A stretch of 27,499 nt of DNA, from positions 1-27,499 of the forward strand of contig FTLJ01000313.1 in assembly GCA_900155495.1 (NCBI GenBank). The letters run 5' to 3'. Positions 18,409 to 27,499 of the stretch are shown piece by piece; the first letter of the stretch is position 1, and the number at the start of each line of letters is the position of its first letter. The notes below the pieces were generated by a model. That model was given only the letters and a program-made list of their open reading frames with translations. It was not told the DNA's origin and ran no database searches. The stretch is from Porogramme epimiltina (lineage: Eukaryota; Basidiomycota; Agaricomycetes; Polyporales; Polyporaceae). Made by a program: the position numbers and the translations under genes.

Positions 18409-18792
18409 GGCGGAGGAGGGCGTGCGGTGAGACAGACGGTGAGCAAGAGTCCCAGCGCCGTGGGGAGTGCCAAGGGCGCGTCGGTCATTTCGGCCGCTTA
18501 ACCCCTTGTCGGCCAAAACATTTCGCTGGGATTACACAAAAGGTGCGACTATTTTCCCTGTATGACTTGCCTGATAAGATTAGATAATGACTCGGCAGGC
18601 AGGCCGCGACACGGAAGGCGGACCTGCTGACCGTTGTTCCTCACCCCTTCGACCTCGCTTGCTGGCATTCGTGATTCCGCCGAGGTTCTCGCCCTCTCGT
18701 TGCTGGCTGGTTGACATTCTTCTACCCAGCAAGGTATTTATACAGTCACACGCAGCCCGCTCGACGTAGCTGCTCTTTCGTCCTGATCAACC
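18409..18792. promoter_or_regulatory. Bidirectional promoter region, bL28m / NADP-isocitrate dehydrogenase
   Basis: Only 384 bp separate the divergent start codons of two nuclear genes for mitochondrial proteins. A TATA-like box for the plus gene lies at 18735-18743. No obvious TATA is seen for the ribosomal protein gene, as is usual for such genes. Shared regulation is inference. Confidence 0.6.
18735..18743 (+). promoter_or_regulatory. TATA-like box of the isocitrate dehydrogenase gene
   Basis: TATTTATAC lies 50-58 bp upstream of the ATG at 18793, in the context AAGGTATTTATACAG. The spacing implies a very short 5' UTR. Confidence 0.5.
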
Positions 18793-21700
18793 ATGTTGCC
18801 TCGCTACGTCTCCCGTTCCCTCCATGGCAGACACATGGCCCCCATGGCCCCTGCCCTCTACCGCGGTTTTGCGAGTAGCTCCATCAGGATGCGTGAGTCT
18901 CCAAGGTTTCGCGTGGAGTTGACGTGGCGCTGATAGTTTCTCTCAACTGTCATGGGTCCTCTTCGGAACATGCTTGTGGCGAAACGGTGACCTCTAGAGA
19001 GCAAGATTGTGGTTCAAAACCCCGTTGTTGAGCTCGACGGAGATGAGATGACCAGGATCATCTGGAAGAAGATTAGGGAAGAGGTGCGTTTTATCTTAAG
19101 TACCCGAACGTGCGCGAGATTCGGACGTGTCGGAGGCGGTTTCAAAAGAGTTCGGAGCATGGATCTCAAGCGGGCTCGGTCATTCTGTCGGCGGGCTAGG
19201 ATGTCTCTGCTGGTTGCGCGGCTCATCATGGGACGCATGCGCCGCTTCAGCGTGCGGGTAACGTGATGACCTCTGGTTTCATCTAGTTGCCACCTGGAAT
19301 GCTCATTCCGGGTGCCCATACTGTTCCAGCCACGATTACTATGCTTTCTTCCATAACGCTACTAGCTCACAAAGCGCAGTGCCTGCGGATTTGCTGCCTT
19401 CTGAGCTGGCCCTGTCAGTGTCAGGTCCCTCCACGCGTCCATTTTCCTGCAGGCTATGCCCCCACTTAACGTCATTGCTACACTTCCGAGGAGCCGGTAC
19501 CCCGCACACATTGTTCAACTTTTGGTGATTTTCATCGCTTTCACGTGTCGGAGCACACCCAAATCCCGCCGTTAGACTGCCCCTGGACACACTCCGATTT
19601 TTTCGCTCACTACTGCGCTCGTATTTATCGGTACCGTACCGGTCACCAGCCAAGGCCATTCCCACGGGGCCGTTCTTTTCGGACACCTAAACCTCATTTC
19701 CGATTTGTGATCGCACTGGGTTCAGTCATTTTGAATAGGATGGTTCTGAGATGCACAGCATACTGACGGGTTTGCGTTCTGCAGCTTATTCTGCCTTACG
19801 TGCAACTCGACATCAAATACTACGACCTCGGCCTCGAGTACAGAGACGCGGTACGCGCTCAATCTACGTAACGTTTAGCTTGGCTTTTACGAGCGCTCTT
19901 CATTATAGACTAGCGACAAAGTTACTGTCGAAGCGGCAGAAGCAATTCTGAAGCACAAGGTCGGCATTAAGTGTGCGACAATCACCCCCGACGAGGCCCG
20001 AGTGAAGGAGTTCAAACTCAAGGAGATGTGGAAGAGCCCCAACGGGACCATCCGCAACATCCTGGGTGGAACCGTCTTCCGTGAGCCCATCGTCCTCGAC
20101 CGCATCCCGCGGCCAGTACCAGGATGGAAGAACCCTATCGTAATCGGTCGTCATGCGTTTGGTGATCAGGTGGGTCTTCCGTCTCGGGACGCGCGTGGAG
20201 CCCGCCTTCCTACAGTAGACTCCGAACTAATTCTCTGCGTATTACCCCTCTCGCGCCGCAGTATCGCGCCTCAGATTTCCTTGCGCCCGGCCCCGGCAAG
20301 CTGGAGCTTGTGTATTCTCCCGCGGACGGCGGAGCTCTGACGAAGATCAATGTCTACGACTTCAAGGGCTCCGGTGTCGCGCTCGCGATGTACAACACCG
20401 ACGACGTAAGATCTGCGTCTCGATGCGCTGTTTCCGTACATGCGCGCATTCTGATGCTCTGTTCGCAGTCCATCCGCGGCTTCGCACATTCATCGTTCAA
20501 GATGGCGCTGCAAAAGAAACTCCCCCTGGTGAGTGTCTCGCCGAGTCTGTTCTCCCCGTTACATGCGCCCCTATCCCGGACCTACATCTACCGGTCCAAG
20601 GTTCGGCGAGCTGTTTCACACGTAGTGGTGCTATTAGCGCTATACGCTGGACCCTGGCTATCCGGACATCCGCGCACTGCGCCCCACCCGCCTTCTACGC
20701 CCGGCCCCACAACAAAATCATCTCCATTATGCCCGATCGTCTGCGTGTCATCTATCATGGATAGATCTTCTCAGAGAGAGCTTAGATGCGCCTTGGTGTG
20801 CCACGCGGCGACCGAGGCGCAGATACGCCCTCTTTATCCCATGCGCTGACGTACGCTCTGTGCGCGCAGCGCCATGTGACGGAAAGCGAGAGCGAGCGCG
20901 CCTGCTCTCATTCAATTTGGGTGGAGCAAGTGCGCTCGCTCGCCTCCCGGGTCGTCGGAGGGGTGTCGCACCATCGTGAGCGTGATGGGCGATCGGCGCC
21001 TGCTGTCCATTGTGGACGAGCTTCTTTGCTACCCCGCCCTCAGTGCGAGCCTCGAGGCGGCCTGTGCCTCGCTTATACCATGGCCCGGAGGTGCCCGCGG
21101 CTTCGAGCACGGGCGCGGTGGTCTGCGTCGCGAGGGCCGAAGGTCCTGACTCCGCACAGTCTCGGAGGGTGCCCCGAGCCGCGGCTGCTGTCGGCTGCTT
21201 TAGACTGCGCGTAGGGCCTCCGTCGATGGGGCCGTGCTTCTACTTGCCGCTTGTGTGGTCTCCCTGCGGTGCGCCTTGTTTGCTGCGACTCGTAGGCGAG
21301 ACGCATTGTCTTGTTGGGCTGCGTACTCGCTTACGCCTCCGGGGAGGCTCGGGGGGTCCGTGGGCGACGACCTGCTGTGCTCGTGGAATGGCTCGAGAAC
21401 TGGGCCAACGTTGATTGGGTGGGCGCAAAGACATCTCTATCAGTTCTATCTATCCAGGGGTGCAGACCGAGTCCACGTTGCTGGTACCCCTGTGACGCGA
21501 GCGTCGGTAGTTAGTCGTTGATGAAGTCTAGTCGCCGGTGTTCCTGATGTGTCCTAGGCTTATTCGTTCTCTTGATATGGATCGCGCACTGCAAAGTGGA
21601 CATATTGCTGACGAGATTCGAATTAGTTCATGTCGACGAAGAACACGATCTTGAAGAAGTACGATGGTCGCTTCAAGGACATCTTCCAGGAGATATATGA

Positions 21701-22819
21701 CAGGTGCGGGCCGCACCTGTATACGTTACGGCCGAACGCTCACCGATTTACTGTCACGCAGCGAATACAAGGCTGCGTTTGATGCCGCAGGGATCTACTA
21801 CGAGCACCGCCTGATCGACGACATGGTCGCGCAGGCCATTAAGTCCTCAGGCGGGTTCGTATGGGCGTGCAAGAACTACGACGGCGACGTGCAGTCGGAC
21901 ATCCTCGCGCAGGGCTTCGGCTCGCTGGGGATGATGACGTCGGAGCTGATCACGCCCGACGGGGAGGTCATCGAGAGCGAGGCGGCGCACGGGACGGTGA
22001 CGCGGCACTACCGGGAGTGGCAGAAGGGCAACGAGACGTCGACGAACCCGGTCGCGTCGATATTCGCGTGGACGCGGGGCCTGCTGCACCGGGCGAAGCT
22101 CGACGGGAACGACGCGCTCAAGCTGTTCTGCGAGGACCTCGAGGCGGCGTGCGTGGAGGTCATCGACGCGGACGGGGTCATGACGAAGGACCTCGCGCTC
22201 GCCATCCACGGCAAGGCGATGAAACGCGAGCACTGGGTCGTGACTGATGTGTACATGGACAAAGTGAACGTAAGTGTCGTGCCCTTTCTCGTCGTCGTTG
22301 CCGTGCGCGCTCCCAGGGCGACACGGGCGAGGCGAGCGGTTGGCCCTTTTTTCTCGAGTGTCGCACGTGCTGTGCGAGCACAGGAGAGAGGGCCCCACCC
22401 CTTTCTTCGTGCTCTCACACGCGGCCACGCGAGGGGGGGCACCGCTCGCCTCACCTTTGTCGCTATGTTTTCGACGGTTGAAGATGAGCGAGCGCTCGGC
22501 GGGTTCGCGTTCTATCAGGCTCCCAGGCGGGCGAGGCGCCGCCTGCGTCTGACGAAGCCCGAGCGGCGGGGCCAGGCGTGATAGATTCCGACCGAAGTGC
22601 CCATGCGAGCGGTGGTGATGGATATATTGGCACCCGGCATCATCCCCGGGGGGACGATTGGTCCAAAGCGGGTGGGGGGCGCCTCGCCCGGGGTGCCTCG
22701 TTCGAGGGCCCGGTCCTCGTGCGTATGTGTGGCGCGCGAAGCGGCAGCTGACATGTCTTCCGTCCCACATACAGGAGAAGCTGAAGACGAAGCTGGCGGC
22801 GCGCAAGGCGAAGCTGTGA
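18793..22819 (+). CDS. IDP1: Mitochondrial NADP-dependent isocitrate dehydrogenase
   Basis: Nine exons (18793-18892, 18998-19083, 19785-19850, 19909-20169, 20262-20405, 20469-20528, 21627-21703, 21762-22269, 22775-22819) encode 448 aa. It oxidises isocitrate to 2-oxoglutarate and makes NADPH. The first ~33 residues ([20 protein letters not shown] and a Ser/Arg stretch) form a mitochondrial presequence. Family blocks follow in order: [138 protein letters not shown] and [20 protein letters not shown]. The metal-binding Asp residues of the DDMVAQ and YDGDVQSD blocks are present. Three introns are very long (701, 1098 and 505 nt); removing them joins family sequence without gaps. Exon 9 encodes only 14 residues, ending in RKAKL. 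Confidence 0.95.
19084..19784 (+). other. Long intron 2 of the isocitrate dehydrogenase gene
   Basis: This 701 nt intron interrupts KKIREE and LILPYV, residues that are adjacent in all family members. An internal CATCTAG near 19280-19290 could be a cryptic acceptor. No coding sequence or RNA gene is recognised inside. Confidence 0.7.
20529..21626 (+). other. Long intron 6 of the isocitrate dehydrogenase gene
   Basis: At 1098 nt it splits QKKLPL from FMSTKN. Donor GTGAGT and acceptor GAATTAG are both normal. Interior open frames on both strands lack any family match and look like GC-driven shadows. No inverted terminal repeats were found by eye. Confidence 0.7.
22270..22774 (+). other. Long intron 8 of the isocitrate dehydrogenase gene
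   Basis: 505 nt separate the MDKVN codons from the final 14-residue exon ([14 protein letters not shown]). Donor GTAAGT and acceptor CATACAG are good. The interior is not recognised. Confidence 0.65.
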
Positions 22820-23369
22820 GGTGCCGGGGCGTCGCCCTGGGTGCGCGAACGCGCGCGGGCGGAGGTTGCTTGGATACTTGCTGTTCAGTGTTGTGTGTAG
22901 GCGGTGGGCGCATAGGGTAGGAGCATGTACGTTATGTCGTGCGCTGTCGGTCCGAATGGAGCGGCTGGGTGGGACGCGGTTGAGACCGCTCGAAATCGGC
23001 AACGAGCGCGGGAGGTCACCGCCACAGTGTCCGCTCCGAGGAGGCGGGGGCGCGGTGCGTGGCTGCGTTTTGTCTGTGCGAAAAAGAGAGGGAATGGGTC
23101 AGCGGCGTGGCCCCGGGGGCTCGCCGGCGCCGTCCCACGGGCGCGGCTCGGGACGCCAGGAAAGGCGAGGGACAGCCAGTTCGCGTCATAGGAAGTGTAT
23201 TAGAAGTCACGATTTGATGGCGACTTTGCCTGTCTGCCTGTCTAAACTCGCCGCCTCGCGCCCTGCCATGCTCCCCACCCCCCGCGTTCTCTTCTGAGCC
23301 TCTCTTCCCTCCGCATCCACCCCTCTCCCCGTACTTCCCCCCCTCGACTTCGCCCTCGCGCCCCTCTGT
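22820..23369. other. Intergenic: isocitrate dehydrogenase 3' flank and transcription factor promoter
   Basis: About 550 bp between two plus-strand genes. The last ~110 bp before the transcription factor ATG are C/T-rich, as expected of a fungal 5' leader. No TATA consensus or RNA gene is seen. Confidence 0.5.
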
Positions 23370-26300
23370 ATGCGCGCCGTCACCCCCCGCCGCCGCCAGC
23401 GGGACGGTGACAAGGCCCGGCTGGCCAAGGTCCAGGAGCAGGAGCTCAAACGCGCCCGCGGCGCCATCTCGTGCGCGGAGTGCCGCCGTCTCAAGCTCAA
23501 GTGCGACAAGATCATCCCCTGCTCGTCGTGCACACGGCGGGGGTGCCCCTCGATCTGCCCCAACCGCGCCCTCGCCACCGGCCAGGGCACCAGGTCCTTC
23601 TCTCCATCACCGTTCTGCCGCCGCGTCACTAATCGACGCCGCCCCTCCCCGTGCCGCCCCTCCCCGCGCGCACCCACGCAGGTTCATCCTCGCCGACACC
23701 GATGTCCTCCACACGACGATCAACAAGATGAGCGACCGCATCCGCCAGCTCGAAGACGGCCTCGGCATCCTCCAGTCTTCCATCACCCGCGAGCCCCACC
23801 CGCTCCTCGCCGAAAGCCTTTGCCAGATCAAGTCCACACACAGGCTGCATTCCGCCGCGGACCTGCCCCCCTCCGCGCGCGACCCCTCCGCCGAGCCCGG
23901 CGCCCTCGACGACGAGGACGCCGCGGCCGACGCCCGCCCGCTCGCGGACGCGCTCGGCACGCTCGCGCTGCGCGACGACGGCGCCGCCACCTTCTACGGC
24001 CGTTCCGCGGGCTCAGAGGTGCGCGCGTCTTGTTAGGGTTCGGGCCCCGAGCCGCGCGCGGCGTCCGTGTGCTGACTTCCCTTCTCTTCGCGTTATCGCG
24101 TCCCGCGCCCCGCGCTCCGCCCGCGCCTGTCCGCAAACGCTAGAGCTTGTTGCTGGTGAGTGGCCTGTTCCGTCTGGACATCATGTGGGCACAGCTTTCC
24201 AGGGGGCGAGGGCCCGGGAGCGAGAGGACGGATTTGGCGCCACGCGGGGGGTGGCAATGCGGGACAGATGCGGGCGATCTGCGAGCTGTTGCCATCTCGC
24301 CACCACCACTGGGCCTCTCCGCCGAAGTGGTCAAGGTGTGCGCGCGTAGCATGCCAACGCCGCGGACCGAGTTGTGTCGGCCGTGCATGGCGGGGGCGTG
24401 TTCCGTGAGATGAGTGGATATATGCGCCAGATTGCAGGGAAGGGTTGGATGATATGGGGGCGCGTGGGCATGCAGTGATCGCGCGATGACGTTGCCGTTT
24501 GCGTTGCTGCTATTTTTCCGCGCGCACGAACTCACGTTCCTCCCACACTAGCAGGACGAGAAGCCGTATCTGACGCTCGCGCCGTCCGCGCACGGGCACC
24601 CCGACCTGCCACCGGAGGTGAACAGATACGCATCGGCGTTCCCGCACGGCCCGTCAGACATCCCCGCGTTCGACCTCAAGGACATCGTGCAGGGATGCCT
24701 CCCGTCGTGGTCGCGTGTCGCCCGGCTGCGGGACCTCTACCTGGAACAAGCGCCGTGGTTCTCCGGCGCGGTCACGCGCCGGCAGCTCTGCGACGAGCTC
24801 TTGCCCTTCTTCTACGCCGAGGCGCGCGCGGACCCTGCGTACACCGCGTCGGGCACGATCGGCGACGCGACGGGGCACGGGGCGGCCGTCGCGTCTGCGC
24901 ACGAGCTGGCGCTGCTCTGCGCGGTGCTGTGCATCGGGGCGACGATGGACCCCGCGCTGCACCCTGCGCCGCAGAACGGAGAGGCGCACAGGTACTACCA
25001 GCTGTGCCGCGCGGCGCTCAGCGTCGAGCCGATCATGGATCGTCCGCCGGGCGTCGCGACGGTGCAGGTGCTCGTGCTGATGGGCATGTATCAGGTACGC
25101 CCCGGCCTGCGCCGGCTTACGACAGAGGTTTGCTAACGGCCTCTGAAATTCAGGGTTTGGTGTCAGACGAACATAGCGTCGAGGCGACGTGGGCTCTCAC
25201 GGGCCTCAGTGCGAAACTCGCCCAAAGTGTGAGTCTAGAATGGACCTCCGCGTAGCGTTTGCTGACTCGACGCCGCCGTCCTAGGCCGGACTTCGTAAGT
25301 GTGTCCAGCGTTGCGGGACCCGCGGGTGCTCACCGTTCCACAGATCGTGACTGTTCGCGATTCGCGCTGTCGCCGTGGGAGACGCAGAAGCGGCGCGCGC
25401 TGTTCTGGGAGCTGTTTATCTGCGACTGCTGGCAGGTGTGGCGCGCGCAGCCTCTTCTCGGTTTGCTGGGGACTGATTGAGGTGGTGCGCCGTAGGCTCT
25501 CGCGACCGGTCGACCGCCGTCCTTCCAGCTCCAGTTTGTCGACGCCGAGCTCCCTGCCGACCCCCATGAGACTCTGGATGAAGACGGGACACCTCAGCCG
25601 AGCTGTGAGTGCTGTGTGGCGTTATGGTTTAGAGGCAGCTGGCTGATCATCTGCGTGTAGTTGCTGCATGGAAGGCTCGCTGGGCGAAGGAGTGCCTCTT
25701 CAGCGTCGTCATGGGCACTCTGACCGCTGAGCCGCCGAGGTACTCCGACATCGGCGATTTGGACCGGCGGATACGGGACATGCCGCTCCCCAAGTTCGCG
25801 CAGGGGGAGCTGCCAAACGATCCGTCGTTCTGCGAGGCCATGATGCGCTTCATGCCGCACTTCTACATCGATTCCTGTGCGTTTAGGTCTCGGGTCCGTG
25901 GGTGTATGCGTCGTAGACTGACAAGCCCGCACGCAGCCCTGATCTACCTCCATCGGTGTTTCTTTGAAAGCGCTCTGATCGACGACCCGATGGATCCCAT
26001 GCGGAGCCAGTACTTGCGGTCATTCAACGCGGGGTACTTGAGCGCCATCAACTTGCTCAAAACCGCACACGAGCTGTTCAAATTGTTCCCTTCGAGGATA
26101 GCGCGGTACAGTGTCATCTGGTCGCACGCGTTCTCGTCGTGTGTAAGTTGTTTCGCGGACTAGCTGGCGCATATACTCACTTCTGGGCGGTAGGTGATGC
26201 TTGGGTCCGTCATCACCCGCTGCAAGACGAGCAAAGTGAACCAGCAGGCGCTGGGGGAGCTGCGGGAGGCGTGTAATATGTTCGATGGCGCGGCAGCGCA

Positions 26301-27499
26301 CGGCGGCCCTGCACGCAAGTACCTGGTTTGTCGAGTCCCCTCTTCACATCCAAGCGTCTTCTCATGTTGTGCACTTCGCGTAGCACGTGTTGAAGAGGGT
26401 ACACGAAAAGGCACATGCTGCATTTTTCCGGTCTACGCAGCCCCTCCACAGTGGTATCCCCACGTCGCGCGGCGCCGAAGCGGAGGACGAACTCTTGATC
26501 TTCAGCAGCCGCACTCCCCGCACTGTCCAGACGAGATCGCATAGGACCGAGCGGATGTGCCCAGGCACTTCCCCCGTTCTGTCGTCGTCTGGATCTGACC
26601 TGGCACGTCCCCATTCGTCAGGGCTGAATGGGGTGGACACCTTCCCTGGGCTCGGTTCGTCATACCAGACGGCCGTGCACACAGGACTCGCCGCAGAGTT
26701 CAGCGCGTTCGAGGGCCACCTCGACGCGCAGATGCACCAGACTGCGGCGTTCCATCCCGGGCCAGGGGCACACCCCTCGACCTCAAGCCCGGAGTCTCTC
26801 CAACTTGGCTCCGGAGCCGCCGGCGTGCAGTGGTTCGACAGCCTCGCGGGGACCGAGGACGCCCTCTCGCGCCCGTCGTCGCTGTCGTCGTCTTCCTCCC
26901 GCGCGGCGAGCCAGCGGCACCACCCGTACGCCAACCCGCACGTCGGGGGAAGCCGCTCCCGCTCGCAGACGCGGACGCTCACCCCGGGCCAACTCCACCA
27001 CGCGGGCTCGCAGCCGTCGGCGTCGCAGCAGGCGTTCATGCTCCCCACTTTTGGCGGCTTCTCCGCGGCCCCGAGCCGCTCGCAGGCCGCGCGGGCGCAG
27101 GCGCAGCATGGGCAGTATTACGCCCCGAGCGCAGGCGGCGGCGCGTTCGAGGGCGCGCCGCCCGAGATGGCGCTCGGCGGCTTTGGGTACCACCATGCTG
27201 CGGTGCCGGCGCCTGGGGCGCGCGCGGAGGCTGCGGGGGTGTGGAGCATGGACGCGGGAGGGCCGGGTGTGGGCGCGGGCGCGTTCGACGTGGTCCTCGG
27301 TGTGGACGCGGGCGCGCCTGGGCCGGGTGGGTTCGACGCGGGCGCGCCGCTTATGCAGTTTGGGCATGACCACAACCACAACCACAGTCACGGTCACGGA
27401 CATGCGCAGGAGGGCGGGCGGGGGGCGTTTGGGGGCGTGGGGGCCGCGGGGTTGGGGGACGTGCCTGGGATGGGCCTCCCGGACACGTGGTCGTTCATG
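23370..27499 (+). CDS. Zn2Cys6 fungal-specific transcription factor (3' partial)
   Basis: Twelve exons (23370-23593, 23682-24018, 24144-24155, 24552-25094, 25154-25228, 25285-25294, 25344-25435, 25496-25604, 25661-25876, 25937-26142, 26194-26325, 26384-27499) encode at least 1024 aa and run off the window. The binuclear zinc cluster is near the N-terminus (Cys35, 38, 45, 51, 54 and 63; CAECRRLKLKCDKIIPCSSC) with a basic stretch before it. A coiled-coil dimerisation segment follows (DTDVLHTTINKMSDRIRQLE). The middle is the fungal transcription-factor regulatory domain (SRVARLRDLYLEQAPWFSG, GLHRDCSRFALSPWETQKRR, ALFWELFICDCWQ). The tail is Ser/Gly/Ala-rich and disordered, with a His-rich run near its visible end. 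It resembles a family widespread in Agaricomycetes, possibly the PriB-like group; its targets are unknown. Exons of 12 and 10 nt are needed to keep the frame and family sequence. Confidence 0.88.

Noticed and set aside
20786..21521. Nested gene inside isocitrate dehydrogenase intron 6
   Set aside because: Overlapping open frames on both strands have GC-driven composition (many Arg, Ala, Cys, Trp) and no recognisable domain.
21847..22806. 319-codon minus-strand open frame
   Set aside because: It is the antisense shadow of isocitrate dehydrogenase exon 8, where codon bias leaves the complement open.

Overview
The window looks like nuclear DNA of a basidiomycete, most likely a wood-decay Agaricomycete of the Polyporales type. 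The genes are intron-rich, with mostly 50-70 nt GT-AG introns, and third codon positions are GC-rich. One gene encodes an aspartic protease very like polyporopepsin. There are no operons, ribosome binding sites, CRISPR arrays or recognisable intact transposons. I rebuilt nine protein genes exon by exon; in every one the splice phases close into a single reading frame. A tenth gene runs off the right edge.

Left part (1-6532): a tRNA-Gly(GCC) gene is followed by two tandem, minus-strand, four-exon genes for a compact intradiol (catechol 1,2-type) ring-cleaving dioxygenase. Both encode 257 residues and are about 84% identical by my count. They lie in a segmental duplication whose unit also carried the 3' end of the neighbouring gene GWT1 (inositol acyltransferase of GPI-anchor synthesis, 599 aa). 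The outer copy therefore keeps a 32-codon relic of the GWT1 tail.

Middle (6898-14188): the mitochondrial calcium uniporter pore subunit (MCU, 434 aa, DVME filter) and an NT-C2 (EEIG1/EHBP1-type) domain protein (479 aa) follow on the minus strand. A divergent plus-strand F-box-like protein (309 aa) is interrupted by a 1141 nt intron. About 1.6 kb after it holds only one weak candidate exon.

Right part (15803-27499): a secreted polyporopepsin-type protease (411 aa) comes first. Mitochondrial ribosomal protein bL28m (123 aa, minus) and mitochondrial NADP-isocitrate dehydrogenase (448 aa, plus) are divergent and share a 384 bp promoter region. A Zn2Cys6 transcription factor (at least 1024 aa, partial) has 12-nt and 10-nt microexons.

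Functionally these are mostly housekeeping genes (GPI anchors, mitochondrial calcium, translation and NADPH) plus lifestyle genes for aromatic-ring catabolism and extracellular proteolysis. I found no clear new multi-gene system. The best leads are the dioxygenase/GWT1 duplication, the conserved promoter block in both copies, the bidirectional mitochondrial promoter, the microexons and the unusually long introns.
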